DNA of 64,000 bases from the NCBI RefSeq assembly GCF_002775205.1, contig NC_036447.1, positions 16,536,501 to 16,600,500 of the forward strand. Direction: 5' to 3'. This stretch comes from Xiphophorus maculatus. Taxonomy: Eukaryota > Chordata > Actinopteri > Cyprinodontiformes > Poeciliidae. Positions 1 through 11,900 of this stretch are shown piece after piece (position 1 is the first letter of the stretch; each line of letters opens with the position of its first letter). Below the pieces are notes generated by a model. That model searched no databases, was not told where the DNA came from, and saw only the letters and a program-made list of their open reading frames with translations. A program made the position numbers and the translations under genes.

Positions 1-1295
1 TTACTCATTTTCTTTGCTTTGAATTGAACTCGGGTAATCCGCTGGAGTGATGAATGATCAGAAGCTATCAGTTTCAGTAAACGGCTGAGTTGGCGCTGCC
101 ATTTCCCAAACTTTATGAGCGTACGCACAATTTTTCAAGTCTCCTCTCACCTCTCTGGTTAAGCTCAACATTGGGGTTGTAGTTTCGCAATCACGCCTCA
201 AGCTTCCCGCGAGCACACACACACATGCACATTAACTAACACATACAACACTCCTACGTCTATCAGCTTGGCAAATGAAGTGAGATCTTTCAATATGACA
301 ACCACAGGGGAAAAGAGAAGTAAGAGAGTCTGCAACCACAGAGAAAGATAGAACAAGCGGGAGGCGAGAAACGTGAGCAGGTGTTTCTCTGTCGATACTT
401 CTGTAGCAGCTGCAACAAAGACCTTCGTCTGCGCCGTCTGCTTCCTCTCAGCCCTCTGTCCTCTCCTGGCTCAGGATGTTTTCTTGCTTTTAAGCTTCTT
501 TTGTCCCATGAAGTGCCTGCAATCCAGGTTAGCCAAATGGGGTGCACATTTTTTGCTCTGTGCGTGCTGCACACCAAAGCGAGGACCCCTGTGAGCCCCA
601 TCTGGATCTGTCTAAGCTCTTGCCCATCTGTAAGCAATAAGCGCTCTGACTGCAGTTTTCTGCTGCTTGTCCATGTGCAGTGCCTTGCAAAAGTATTCTT
701 AGCCCTTTGTCACTTTGAAACCACAAACTTCACTGTATTTTATTGGGAGTTTATGTGACAGACTAGCTATAGCGGGATGAATACAAATGTTCACTGCAGT
801 AGAGATTTTAAACACCCTGACTTGTTTTCCTCCCACTTCACAAGATTACTTTACTTTGTGTTGGTCAGTCACACAGCAAAAACACAAAATCTTACTTTTT
901 GTCTGATTTCTAGTGCAAATATCTTTGTACACTTGAAATAAGACAAAACTAACTAATACGTAACTTTTCAGCAAGATATACATTGTCTTAAGTTAATGAT
1001 TCCTTAATATTGATGAAAAAAACACTCGTTATAAGTGAAATAATCTCTGTGGAACAAGTCACTTTTCCCATATTATAAGTTAAACTGCATTGATATTAAT
1101 TCTAAGATATAATGCAAATAAGGTATTTGCACTAAAATTTGTAGAAAAACTCCAAAAAAATACATTGATCTTTGTGGCTGTAACGTGACAAAATGTAACC
1201 CTACTTTAACAAGGTACTGTAATGCTCTTCAGTGAAGTATGTGAAACCAGCCCATGTTGAATCTTCAGTGCTCTCTTGTCGTGTCACTGGTGTAG
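1..1295 (+). other. Intron upstream of the Ikaros-family terminal exon
   Basis: This stretch should be the last intron of the gene whose terminal exon starts at 1296, because that exon opens in the middle of a codon and needs an upstream donor outside the window. Short open frames around 290-758 occur on both strands but show no recognisable domain. A short CA-rich run lies near 213-230. The right half (678-1220) is a transposon-derived repeat listed separately. No earlier Ikaros exon, such as the DNA-binding fingers, was seen here. Confidence 0.6.
678..1220. repeat. Tc1/mariner-derived deletion element (MITE-like)
   Basis: The left edge reads CAGTGCCTTGCAAAAGTATT and continues with a segment resembling the terminal repeat of a very common fish Tc1-like element. 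The right edge near 1150-1220 carries the inverted counterpart (TTTGTGGCTGTAACGTGACA, then an AAGGTACTGT end). The transposase body is missing. An unrelated AT-rich segment at about 870-1140 fills the middle and may be a second repeat. Family recognition is from memory. Confidence 0.6.
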
Positions 1296-1924
1296 GCGAC
1301 AACGGGGTCTGCCTGGACCTGAGCTTTAACAGGGAGCTGCTCCACCGATCTGACATAAAGGAACCTCCACCAGGCTCACCAGGGCCAGAGGGCCAGCTGC
1401 AGACAGTCCTTGCAGGCCCAGATGGCGACCCACCTCCCACCCACAGACCGTACCCCATCCCGTTAAACCGCACCGATATCAACCCAATCAGCCTCACCAA
1501 CGGCCACAAGATGCCTCTTCTGGGCCTCCCTCATGGAGCACAGCCGCCCCTCGGCATGGACTCCTTCCACAACGACGCTTCCCAGATGACCCAGCCCGTC
1601 ATGTACAGCTTGGGTCACCTGCTGGGGGGGATCAATCACCAGAACGGCGTCCCACACCCACACAGCCAGCCCATTCCACTGACGCCCCTCGAGGCCCTGC
1701 GGGTCATGCGGGCGGACGGAGAGTCCGGGGCACCGCCCGGAGCGGTGTACCCCTGCGGCCACTGCAGGGTGCTCTTCCTGGACTACGTCATGTACACCAT
1801 CCACATGGGATGCCACGGCTTCCGCGATCCGCTCGAATGCAACGTTTGTGGCCACCGCAGCCGGGACCGTTACGAGTTCTCCTCCCACATAGCCCGCGGC
1901 GAGCACCGCCTAGAACTCAAGTAG
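1296..1924 (+). CDS. ikzf3: Ikaros-family zinc finger protein, terminal exon (IKZF3/Aiolos-like)
   Basis: This is the last coding exon of an Ikaros-family transcription factor: 208 residues after an acceptor ending TGTAG at 1295, closing at TAG 1922-1924. The C-terminus holds the two dimerisation zinc fingers. The first is C-x2-C-x12-H-x3-H within [18 protein letters not shown]. The second is C-x2-C-x12-H-x5-H, ending [14 protein letters not shown]. These fingers mediate homo- and heterodimerisation among Ikaros proteins, which bind DNA through N-terminal fingers encoded upstream of this window. The exon start ([12 protein letters not shown]), the DYVM finger and the ARGEHRxxLK end match my memory of Aiolos better than Ikaros, Helios or Eos. 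The linker between is proline-rich and diverged. In human, IKZF3 lies about 1 Mb from MLLT6, which supports the call. IKZF1 is the main alternative. Confidence 0.8.
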
Positions 1925-2296
1925 ACTGCATTCATGCACACAAACAGTCACCACCATGGAGACAGACAACGATTTAGTCATATAAGTAGCTGGTAGTATT
2001 AGAAATGAAAGCATAAAGTAGCGGCTCTGTCTGTCCTTGGCGTTTGTTAAAGTGTGTGTGAGTATAGATGTCGTGGGAGTGTGGCGGCTGTTCTTAGTCA
2101 TCCATCTGAAAAGATGGCCTGTAAAGAGTTATCGCAGGAGTATTTCTACTCCTCAGCATGCATATATTTGTAAGTAACGGGGTTGTCTGTTTGCATAAAG
2201 CCACGTGTTTCACTCACACAAAGCAGCAGAAAGTACCGTTTTTATGCTGTACCTACCGTTTTATTTTGTCTGTATAAAGATGTAAAAAAAATAAAA
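1925..2296 (+). terminator. ikzf3: 3'UTR and poly(A) signal of the Ikaros-family gene
   Basis: After the TAG stop the sequence stays non-coding. A canonical AATAAA lies at 2290-2295, about 370 bases downstream, and is the first good polyadenylation signal. A longer 3'UTR using later signals is possible. Confidence 0.45.
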
Positions 2297-2834
2297 GAGC
2301 AGTTCACACACAAGCTGCAGAGTGTTTAGAGATGTTCGAGTTTGCCAATTCTGACTGCAAAAAAAACAAAAACAAAAAAAAACCCATCCTATTATCTCGA
2401 AGGTCACATGTCTCTTTTTTTAAGGCTGTGGTTTTCAGAGATCTGCAGTTCACGGCTTCAAAGGACACCACTCTGCACCATGTGCTGGTTTCTCACTCCA
2501 GAATAATATACTCATTTAGCTTTCCCACGAGGTAGAAAAGCCTCTGTTTTACTGCTCGTAGTGCAGAATAGAATCATTTCAGCAAAATAAGGGAAACTAT
2601 TCCAGTACCTTCAATGTAAATGAGTTCCTGGTTCATCAGATGAGAAACTGGTTCTATTTCACATCAGAGGTCTCTTCAGGTCATCATGATCTCAGGACGA
2701 CGTGCTAAGGAGTCTCTGTCTAAATGAATAGTAGCTAACTTGTTATTCAGTTAGGAAAGGATGAGAGAAAGCACACAAATTAATTTCAGTCAGCAGTTTC
2801 TCTTTCCTCCTCATTCTCACCTGACCCACAGAAT

Positions 2835-2890
2835 GGATAGTAACAGTAATCCCCGCAGCATGATGCTGCCACCAATCATGCCAGTAAAAC
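2835..2890 (-). mobile_element. Short Tc1-like transposase relic
   Basis: The segment containing CAGCATGATGCTGCCACCA is the reverse complement of the strongly conserved Tc1 transposase stretch that encodes the GGGSIMLWG-type motif. Only a few dozen bases are recognisable and no terminal repeats were seen. Confidence 0.5.
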
Positions 2891-4273
2891 TCCAGATATG
2901 GGAATTTATCTGTGTGCAGGGCAAAAAAAATGTTTTAAAAAATGAGGGTTTTGTGGGAATTTTCAACGACACACTTTTAAAAACTTCCGCTGACGACCAA
3001 AATGTGCAGTGGGGAAGTTTTGGTGAACACACACACACAAAAAAATTGACAAGCCACAGAACTACTTCATCATGGCCGTGCGTCGGACTGCGCGTGCGTG
3101 TGGATGCACTTCGCCCACATGGCAGTGCAGGAACTCGTTCACGCCTTGCTGGCTTTAAGACCAGAAGAGGGTGTTAGCTTCTTCCAGCTGCTGCCTCACT
3201 ATCTGTCCTCTCTATCAGAGCCAGTTCCCCTTTCTCTGTTTGGGTTTGAAGAGAAGTGACACTTGTGAGGCCAAACTGTCTTCACAGCTTCAATTCTACA
3301 TGTCGAGTTAAAAAGCCAAGTCATTCATTACAACAGCACAGCTTTGCTGCTTCTCTTTTCCCAAGTACAAGACGATGAATTCAAGGCATTCGTCTTCTGG
3401 GTAATGGTTAATTATACTGAGTAAATAAACTGACTAAAGCAGATGTAACGCCCGTTCATGGAAGTGTGAGTGGCATTTTTAATGAAGTAACGTGTTATTG
3501 AGTATTGAAGGGATCTGCTTCTGCCAAAAAGTCCCATTCCCAACATAAAACCCAGGGTTAAGAAGTTGGAGTCAATACATCATCAGAAGATGTCGGGTTT
3601 TTAGTGACATCTACTGACTGACACCTGGGACTCACACAAGATACTCAGAAGAGTTGTTTACAAAGCAAAAATGAAACAAATAATCTGTGATGTAGCGCTG
3701 GCTGGCTGAAACAGGTGAGAAGACAAGTAGTTTAGGCCCATTACCCTTTGCTGCCGATAGTAGAAGGAAGGTTGGTGAAAGAGTAGTGCGAGAAACCTCA
3801 CGTGCAAATTAAAGCAGACCGACAATGAAGTGAAAAAAGCGCCTAATATTTATACTGAGTTCCATCAAACCCAACCTGACCATGTTCTAGTTTCAAGTTG
3901 GGAATCCCTTGGTCAGTTTTTGCACTCAGTAATCAGACAAACCACTAGCACTACAAGCAATTAGCAGAGTACATGCCTGCATATCATGCATTAAAAAAAT
4001 AAAAGAAAATGCTGATCATTTTTAAATGTATTTTTTGCATGTGGAAGATTTTGTGAGATTCAAACTACATTAAGCGCAACTTTACTATGATTCAAGTACA
4101 CCGAATTTTGAGGTCAACGTCGATGAGAATCTTGTTTTTCCTTTTTTTTTTTTGCTTATTTTGCTTATTTGTCCAACTTGGATTTATTTTATTTTTTTCT
4201 TACTCCAAGAATCCAATTCAAATAAATAAGGGTTTCTACACTTTTTTTTTTGTGACAACCAATAAAAACATCT

Positions 4274-4346
4274 CAACTTTTGCTGGTGTAGAGCAAAAGT
4301 TGAATACAAGTTTTTTGTGTAATGAGTTGTATACAAACAACTCATT
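4274..4346. repeat. Two consecutive perfect hairpins
   Basis: The first stem pairs CAACTTTTGCT (4274-4284) with AGCAAAAGTTG (4292-4302) around a 7-base loop. The second pairs AATGAGTTG (4321-4329) with CAACTCATT (4338-4346) around an 8-base loop. They lie 18 bases apart in the intergenic spacer. No function is known. Confidence 0.6.
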
Positions 4347-5482
4347 ATTTTCTTGTGGAATGCAATACCTTTCCAAATAATTTAAAGGAGATTATTATAA
4401 AGAAGAATGCAATTATTTAAGGACGCTTGTGTCTATTGTTTCCCCATGGAAGCCCTCAAGGGCCAAAAGAAAAAAAGGTATTCACTGGTTACTTATGTGT
4501 GTCATTTTAGTTATAGATTATGTAATAAAGATAAATATATGTCAATAAAAATATTTTGTTTACAAAAGGCATTTATAATTTTTTAATTGAAAATGTATTT
4601 AATTACTTTATTATTGTCTGCTGCAACACCTGGTAAATCTGTTTTATTGGTAATAAATTAGAGATTTTAGAAGTAAACCTCGACCGTCGCAGCTGTTCAA
4701 GTGAATGTAGTTGTTCTGAATTTGTCTTCCAGAGCAGAATTTAAAAAAAAAATCTAATGCTAGGGTTTGTTGGAGTGGGGTGCTTCTTATTTCAGACTCA
4801 TCTTTTCATATTGTTGTAATTTTGGTAGACCTGTTTGCCATTGTCTGCCATTCTGACCATGTTTGAGATTTTTGAGATGTTTTCTAGGTGCTTTGACAAT
4901 CAACATTTCAAAAAGTCTACTCATACTTTTTGGCATGGAAATGTGGCTTTATCGCTCCAATAATATTACAAATTTTATGTCTGTATGTGTCTTAGGAATT
5001 TTTGTTTGATCAGGGTTCAGATATGTGTTATATTGGCTGGGGATAATTGGGCTTAGAAACAAAATAAATCAAGGATATAAAAGAAAAGCTTTCACAAAAT
5101 TCTAAACTTTTATTGTTAAAGTTACGCATCAGATATGAGCATACCATGAGTATTTATCACCACATTAATCTGATACAGAAATTGTTTTAAGAAAATGGCC
5201 CATGGTTTGTTTGAGCATGAAATATGAAATAATAAGCTACAAACTGACCAAGTAACACTTTAAATTAATCTATGGTGCACTCCAGCAAAGGAATAAGGGG
5301 AAATAGTAAAATATATACAGCAGCATTGTTTTAATATATACCATGGTTTAAAGATTTACCTAAAATAATTATATAGTTACTTTCCACGTTATTACATTCT
5401 GGCCCATTGGGGAGAAAATAAGGGTTAAAGCCCGAATGGTGAAATACCGGAGAAATATCTTGAAATTGCATTCTTACAAAGT

Positions 5483-5496
5483 CCAGCAGATGGCGC
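5483..5496 (+). promoter_or_regulatory. CTCF-like motif upstream of mllt6
   Basis: CCAGCAGATGGCGC fits the degenerate CTCF core CCASYAGRKGGCRS at every position. It lies about 450 bases before the mllt6 start codon, between mllt6 and ikzf3. A single motif match is only suggestive of binding. Confidence 0.4.
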
Positions 5497-5649
5497 TGTT
5501 GTTTCTTCACAGTCTATTAAAAAAAGAGCAGTCCACGGTTTTTGCTGCTTAAATTATTTTAACAGAGAAATTGAGCGATGGGTGAAATGTATGATTTTTA
5601 TCTAGTTGAAAGACACATACAGCTATGAGCTTAAAATGTTACAATAGAA

Positions 5650-5948
5650 AATTGATTCAGATCCCAAGTTGATGCCTTTGCAGGACAAATTGTGAGCATG
5701 CGCACTGCATCTGTTCTAAGGACGGGAGGAGGACATCACGGTGAAAACGTAGAAACTGCGAAGCAGCGCAATTTTTTACACGCCGAGATTTGGTTTCACC
5801 GCTGCGGCAAAATCACCCCCGTGCGCCCGACGCGGCAGATGACTATGCAGGGTACAGCGTTAAAGTGCCGGATGTCTACCTGACAGGCCTGGCCGAGGTC
5901 TGGACCGTTACTCGGGAGGAGAAATTTATTTCTTCTTATGGGAGAAGC
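5650..5948 (+). promoter_or_regulatory. mllt6: Probable mllt6 promoter and 5'UTR
   Basis: The base composition shifts from AT-rich to GC/CpG-rich here. An NRF1-like GCATGCGCA lies at 5696-5704. The first mllt6 ATG follows at 5949. No TATA box is evident, as is usual for CpG promoters of chromatin genes. The transcription start itself cannot be placed from sequence. Confidence 0.4.
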
Positions 5949-8900
5949 ATGCGGGAAATGGTCGGAGGCTGCTGCGTGTGTTCCGACGAGCGAGGCTGGG
6001 CTGAGAACCCGCTGGTGTACTGTGATGGACACGGCTGCAGCGTCGCCGTTCACCAAGGTAACATTTAGCCACCGTTAGCTCATAATTAGCGGGCAGCTGT
6101 GGTCGCTGAGCCCGGCGGCTGGAAGCAGCCAGCGGTGCTCAGAGGACGGCAGGTCTCTGAGGTAAGGCTCGCTCTGTCTACGTGCGTGTTGCGAGCGTGT
6201 GGGAGGGGTAGACAGGGTAGCAGGCAGGCGTGCTGTTTGTTGTGAAGGCTCAGGGCCAGGCAGGCTTGCTGACATCAAGGAAGGATGGTGCCTCCATGAC
6301 CGGTCCGTGTGCGGCTGTCTGGCCCGTTCGGGTCCATGACACGCAACCAGTTTTCACCGCGAGCCAGCCCCGGTGAGGCCCGCCGGCTTGGACACTTGCT
6401 TTGTTTTATTTACTTCATATAATTGGGTGCAGCTAACTCCCAGGATCACATATCCATGTAATAAATCGTCAGACTTGATTCTACGATGTTTATTATTTAC
6501 AGAGCCTGGCAAAAAAGTATCCACTTCTTTAACTTTTATTTTATTCTTCACATTGCCAACACAAACTTGGGACAGACCAACACAACGTAGTGCAGGTGGT
6601 GGTATTTTTTTTTTTTTTTTTTTTTTGCTGTCAAGTGTAACTAGCTGTTGTTTGAAGGCCTCAGTTGGTGAACATCACTGAGACCAAAGAACATAGCAGA
6701 CAAGTTAAAACTACAAATGTCGAGTTTTTTGAACACATTGTGCAATGTCTAAAAATGTACCAGTTTCATGAGGATTTACATAAACTATCAGACTCATCTG
6801 GTTGCAAGAAGATGATAATCAGAGGAGGAGCCAAGAGGCCCGTGGTAACTCTGGAGGAGCTTTAGATATCCACAGCTCAGATAGGACAATTTGATGGCAG
6901 GACAGCAATGGAGGAAAACATGCAGGAACAGAGCTGAGACTTGGTCAGGTTTGGACTGCGTGTCTGTGAACATCCATTTTCAAGTCTTGCCACAGATTAG
7001 GCTCTAATATATCAATATGCTTTCGTTTAGCTGCTCTAATTACTATATTTCTGTTAGGTGTAATAATCCTGCTGGAAGGTGGGGTTGTAATAGGATTCCC
7101 ACAAAATGTTGTTTCAGTCAGATTTGAATACAAATGTTACTTAAATGTGAAACACCATATTTTCCAGATACTGTGAAGCTAATACCACTTGTCTCCACTT
7201 TTTCCAGATTTTATGTTCGTATGGAAAATAAAAATACATATAATCCAAAATTATGGACTTCTTTGTGTTCTATCACACAAATTACAATAATAACACTGAA
7301 GATTATGGCTGCCAAAAGTTTTGCAAGGCACTATAAGATAAATGGAGTTTTGTCTCTGAAGTGACCAAGAAGTGCTTAGGTTTTATGATGGCTGAGTTAA
7401 AGGCTGAAATAGCTTTAAAGTTTATGGCTGAGATGAAAGCGCCCTATAAATATGAATGAGATGTTTATGAGGATTATTAAAACCAAACTGCATCCTGTAG
7501 GAAGAAGAAACATGTCTTCTGCTGTGGATAAACTCAGTAAGACTAATACAGAAAAGTTATGAAGTAGAAGAATAGAAATTGTTTTAAATACAATAAGAAA
7601 TTTCTTTTTAAATTATGTGGAAGTTGCTTCTTTTTTTTTTTTACATTCTTGCATCTTGTAATTTACCAAGATTCATAAATTCACTTCTCGATGTGCCTTA
7701 ACAACATTCTGTAAAATCAATTAGCCTTTTTCAGTACATAAATTTTTTTACACAGCCTAATAGAATAGAATAGAATAGAATTACTTTATTCATCCCAGCA
7801 GGGAAATTATTTCGCAGTTACAGCAGCATAGAGACAAGACACACAACAACCACCACTGAGTAGCAATTGTAGGCAAAATAAAAAAAGGATTTTATAGTAA
7901 TAAATGCTGACATTTTTACGTTTCATTTATTGGTCAAGCTGTTACAGATATTTTAAGTAAGTTTGAGGTTTTGTTTTTTCCACTGACTGTGGATCAGTGG
8001 AAAAAGTAATCTGGAAATGACTACAAAAAAAGCCATCAAAATCTGGTAAGATTTTTGGTTTAATTTTAAGCTAATGGATAATTTATTATTTCCTTTTAAA
8101 AATCAAGTAGAAATATATCTTTGTGAGCTCTAAAAAAGCTGCACAGAATCCTGAGTCACAATCAACATTGCAGTGGGAGTTTATGCACTATCATAATAAC
8201 ATTTATTATGTTGAAGACTATGAAGTTTGATTGCCAATCATTTATTTAGCCAGTTGAATAGATTTTCATTCACTTTTATTTTGACACCTGACAGTAATTT
8301 TTTTGATGGAGATGCTAAAACACTATTGTGCAGCCCAAGTGGTGGAGAACTTTTCTTTTTTTATTTGGACTTTGAATTCAGGTCAACTCTCACTAGGGAT
8401 TAAGCAAGTTTTTGACATATTTTTTTTGTCATTTATAATTTATTTTTAAGAGAAGTAAGCAAGAAAAAAAATGGCTTAAAATCAGATTTTGTATGAAGGA
8501 ATTTGAGATTTTATTTTTAGACCGCATCGCCCAGCCCCAAATCCAACTTCTCCACAGGACTTTTTTTTGTCATTTAGGTTAATATTTTTGTTACTTAAAT
8601 GTGAAACACCATATTTTCAAGATACTGTGAAGCTAATACCGCTTGTCTCAAAATTCAGATTGAATAAGATTGTCCCCAAGTCTTTGAACAAATATTATCT
8701 TATATGGCAAATTAGATTAGATTATGATTAGGAAGCATTTTTTAAGCATTTCTTTTAGGGCATATTCTCCTCATTTTGAAAAAAATCTGTTTTTATTAGT
8801 CTGAAGAAGAAAAAAACAAACAGGGAAATAGTAGTCACTTGGTTTGTTTGTGTGTTTGTCCCAGCGTGCTACGGCATTGTCCAGGTTCCCACCGGCCCGT

Positions 8901-11900
8901 GGTTCTGTAGGAAGTGTGAGTCACAAGAACGAGCAGCACGAGTAGTGAGTATGCCAACATGTCTCACTCTTACCATTTCACCTGCAATGACTGATTTTCC
9001 ACTCACGATGAGCTCTGCTGTCTCCTCTTTTGCCTCAGAGATGCGATCTCTGTCCCCACAAGGATGGAGCCCTTAAAAGGACAGACAGTGGCGGTAAGTC
9101 TCTGTCCACCTTAATTCTCCTGATGTTTCTCTGAGATCTACATCAGTGCGCCTGAAACAGATTAAAGTCCTCCATAAAGAGCCTTGTCATCTTCCTCTAA
9201 TCTCTCTGCTGCTCAGGCTGGGCCCACGTAGTGTGCGCGCTCTACATCCCTGAGGTGCAGTTTGCCAACGTTCTCACCATGGAGCCCATCATCCTGCAGT
9301 ATGTCCCACATGAGAGATACCTTAAGGTACGAAACATGCACATCTAAGTGGAAAACCTGCATTAGTGCTGCATTAGAGAGCAGAGCTTTATCTGAAATCT
9401 GAATGTTAGGATATACTGGTTAATCCCTGAGATTACAGTCAGTGTGCTGTGCTATCTTTAATCTGCTATGCATATTTCACGTTTTGCAAGACGGGGTTTT
9501 CCTTCAAAAAATAATCAAATTAGATCTAAAAAAAGAAAGTGACCTACAAAAAACAATCAAAGGAGCACATTTTTTGTGCAGAAACTGGGAGTAAAATTTC
9601 TTAGAATAATACATGTTTGTTTTTGCAGGAGACTCGTATAAACTGAACAAATGTTAGAGAGATGGTTCCCAAAACCAAGTAATTCACTTTTTGCAATCAA
9701 ATAAATCTTTATGCTTCTGCAGGATGAGTTGAATGGAGAACTAAGTTCCTTTTTACTTTGTTGTTTAGAGATGCACAGATCAGAGATTTTATAACTATGA
9801 TTGTCTAAAAATGGCTGAATTGCAGAGCTGTCTCTTTTTGCATCACTTCAGATTATTGAACACAATTCTCTGTGCATATAAACCAGAATAAAATTAATTA
9901 CAGCATATCTGTTTTACTGCTTACTGACCAATTTTAACTTATTAACTTTTTTTTTCATATTTTCCATTCACTGGCTTACTTATGAACACTTATTTACAAA
10001 TCCCTAGATGTTGCAGCAGCTGCATATTTATGTCAAACCTGGTTTATGTTTTACCCTGGTTTTGTTTTTCTAATCTCTGGATGCCAGAGATTAGAAAATC
10101 TTACAGCTTGGTTTTATCATGACACGGTGGTGGTGAAGGTGCGTTGTAGTTGAAAAGAAGTAGCTTTGGCAAAGGAAAAGATCAATTGGGTCAAAGCAAA
10201 GAAGGTCTAGGTGTTGATCACAATATCTAAACCTTGGCACCAAAGAAGAACTAACATTTATTAAAAAAAAAAACAAGAACAAAAAATTAAAAGGCTGTCA
10301 TTGACTGTAAGGAGAGTTTTGGTACCACTGCAGAGTCACAGGACCACAAGGTGACAAACCAGTCCTGAGAATCTTATGCCTCTTGCCAGCAGCATTAATG
10401 GTTCAGAGTTGGTGAGACTTAATAAAACAATCATGTAATGTGACTATAGGAATAAAAACAACAATATTGAACATTCAAACAATGTATCTGCTGGCCAGGC
10501 GTACCTCTGCATCCATTCAACACGTTTCTGCTCAGAATGAGAGTTTAGCTGAGGTAGAAAGTGAAAATATGTTGCTGCCCTTTCCAGAAGTCTAAACTGT
10601 GCTGTTTGGCTCCTGTTCTTGACTAACAAGAACAGCAGCATTTACTCTGTCCAATTGCACAAGTCCTCATTAATTTAATTCACTAATTACTGTTAAAATT
10701 CCAATACTTTCATCCAAGACCATTAAATGATTATACACAGTGTGTCTAAGATTAAAGCAAGAGATTTTTAAAATGTTATTTGGCCTGTTTTTTATGTTTT
10801 ATGTGGATGGTGAGAGGGTGTACATAAAGGGTAACAGAGAAATCATAAGTGATTGATTTGTTGTGTAAAAGTAAGGCTGACGGATAAATGCATGCTGGAA
10901 CTTCATTTGGTCTTGAGATGCACCGCTACAGCTATCTATACTGCAGAAGGCTCCACATAATTTCTTTTGCACAGTAATATGTGCATAAATAGTATTTTAA
11001 AAGACTTTACTGTCATCTGGAGAATCAACAGGAACTGGATTGGAAAAGAATCACATTAATTTTAATTTGGATAGTAACTCTATATCTCTAAGTATATATC
11101 TGTTGATTTTTACCAATAGTTTGTTTTGGATTTTTCAGTCATTGATAAAACCTGCAAATAAAAACTCTGTCATTTCAGAGCTTTTTTGGCCTCTAAACCC
11201 TTTGTCATTGGGATCAAGTTTTCAACCTGATCCATGGTTCTAACGCAAGTTACTCTTCTGATTCAGAACAGTCTTATTTTGGGAGATTTTGTCAAACAAA
11301 ATGAAGGGATCACAGATCATAGTGTGTTTTGAATGTGTTAAATGTAGAATAATTCATTCAGATTTGAAATCTTGAAATGGAGTTGATATGATTTGGTTCA
11401 AATGCAAGGAAAGCACTGAAATGACAACGCTGAGGAATTAGAGGCTAATTTCAGCTTTATGTCATTTCATGATGTCTCCACTTCTATGTTACTTATTTAA
11501 TTTCAATATACATGTCACAGTATTCAGGTCACAGATTCAAACTCAGATCAAATCTATTGAGTAAAACAGAAGCAGGAAGAAAGTGTGTCTTATGTAATCT
11601 GCCCCTTTCATATTCCAAGACAATGGAGTAAACAGTAAATATTTAACATATTCTGTGGCCCATAGAGTTGGAATGATTTTGTTTTCAAGCAAATTCTTTT
11701 CCTATTCTGCTTTGATTTTATGGACATATAAATGTTTTAATTTCATTGGATGCTGTTGCACAAAAGTTTGGTACCAATTTATTGTTAGATAACTAAAAGC
11801 TCTCACTACTATTTTTTATGTAAATGTAAGTGAGTTAATGAACAGACTGCTCTCTTGAATCTACATTATGTAGGATTTTTCTTTTTTTTTTTTTGAAAAT

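Larger units (their letters stand above)
2297..5650. other. Intergenic spacer between ikzf3 and mllt6
   Basis: AT-rich sequence with no supported gene. The open frame at 2761-3177 overlaps a short Tc1 relic and a CA run and has no domain. Two back-to-back hairpins lie at 4274-4346. A CTCF-like motif sits at 5483-5496, close to the mllt6 start. The spacer may include extra 3'UTR of ikzf3 at its left end. Confidence 0.6.
5949..9326 (+). other. mllt6: mllt6 exons 1-4: PHD finger and start of extended PHD
   Basis: Four exons encode residues 1-118. Exon 1 ends inside the PHD finger after VAVHQ, and exon 2 supplies the remaining zinc ligands ([18 protein letters not shown]). Exons 3 and 4 begin the extended PHD ([16 protein letters not shown], then [18 protein letters not shown]). 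Intron 1 is 2.8 kb and holds a decayed Tc1 element, a simple-repeat-linked retrotransposon tail and a 61-base direct repeat. This N-terminal module is the best conserved part of the protein. Confidence 0.9.

Noticed and set aside
1463-1906. 147-codon minus-strand frame over the ikzf3 exon
   Set aside because: It is a shadow of the zinc-finger coding exon, which has clear family motifs on the plus strand.
2761-3177. 138-codon frame in the ikzf3-mllt6 spacer
   Set aside because: It overlaps an antisense Tc1 scrap and a CA run and has no conserved features.
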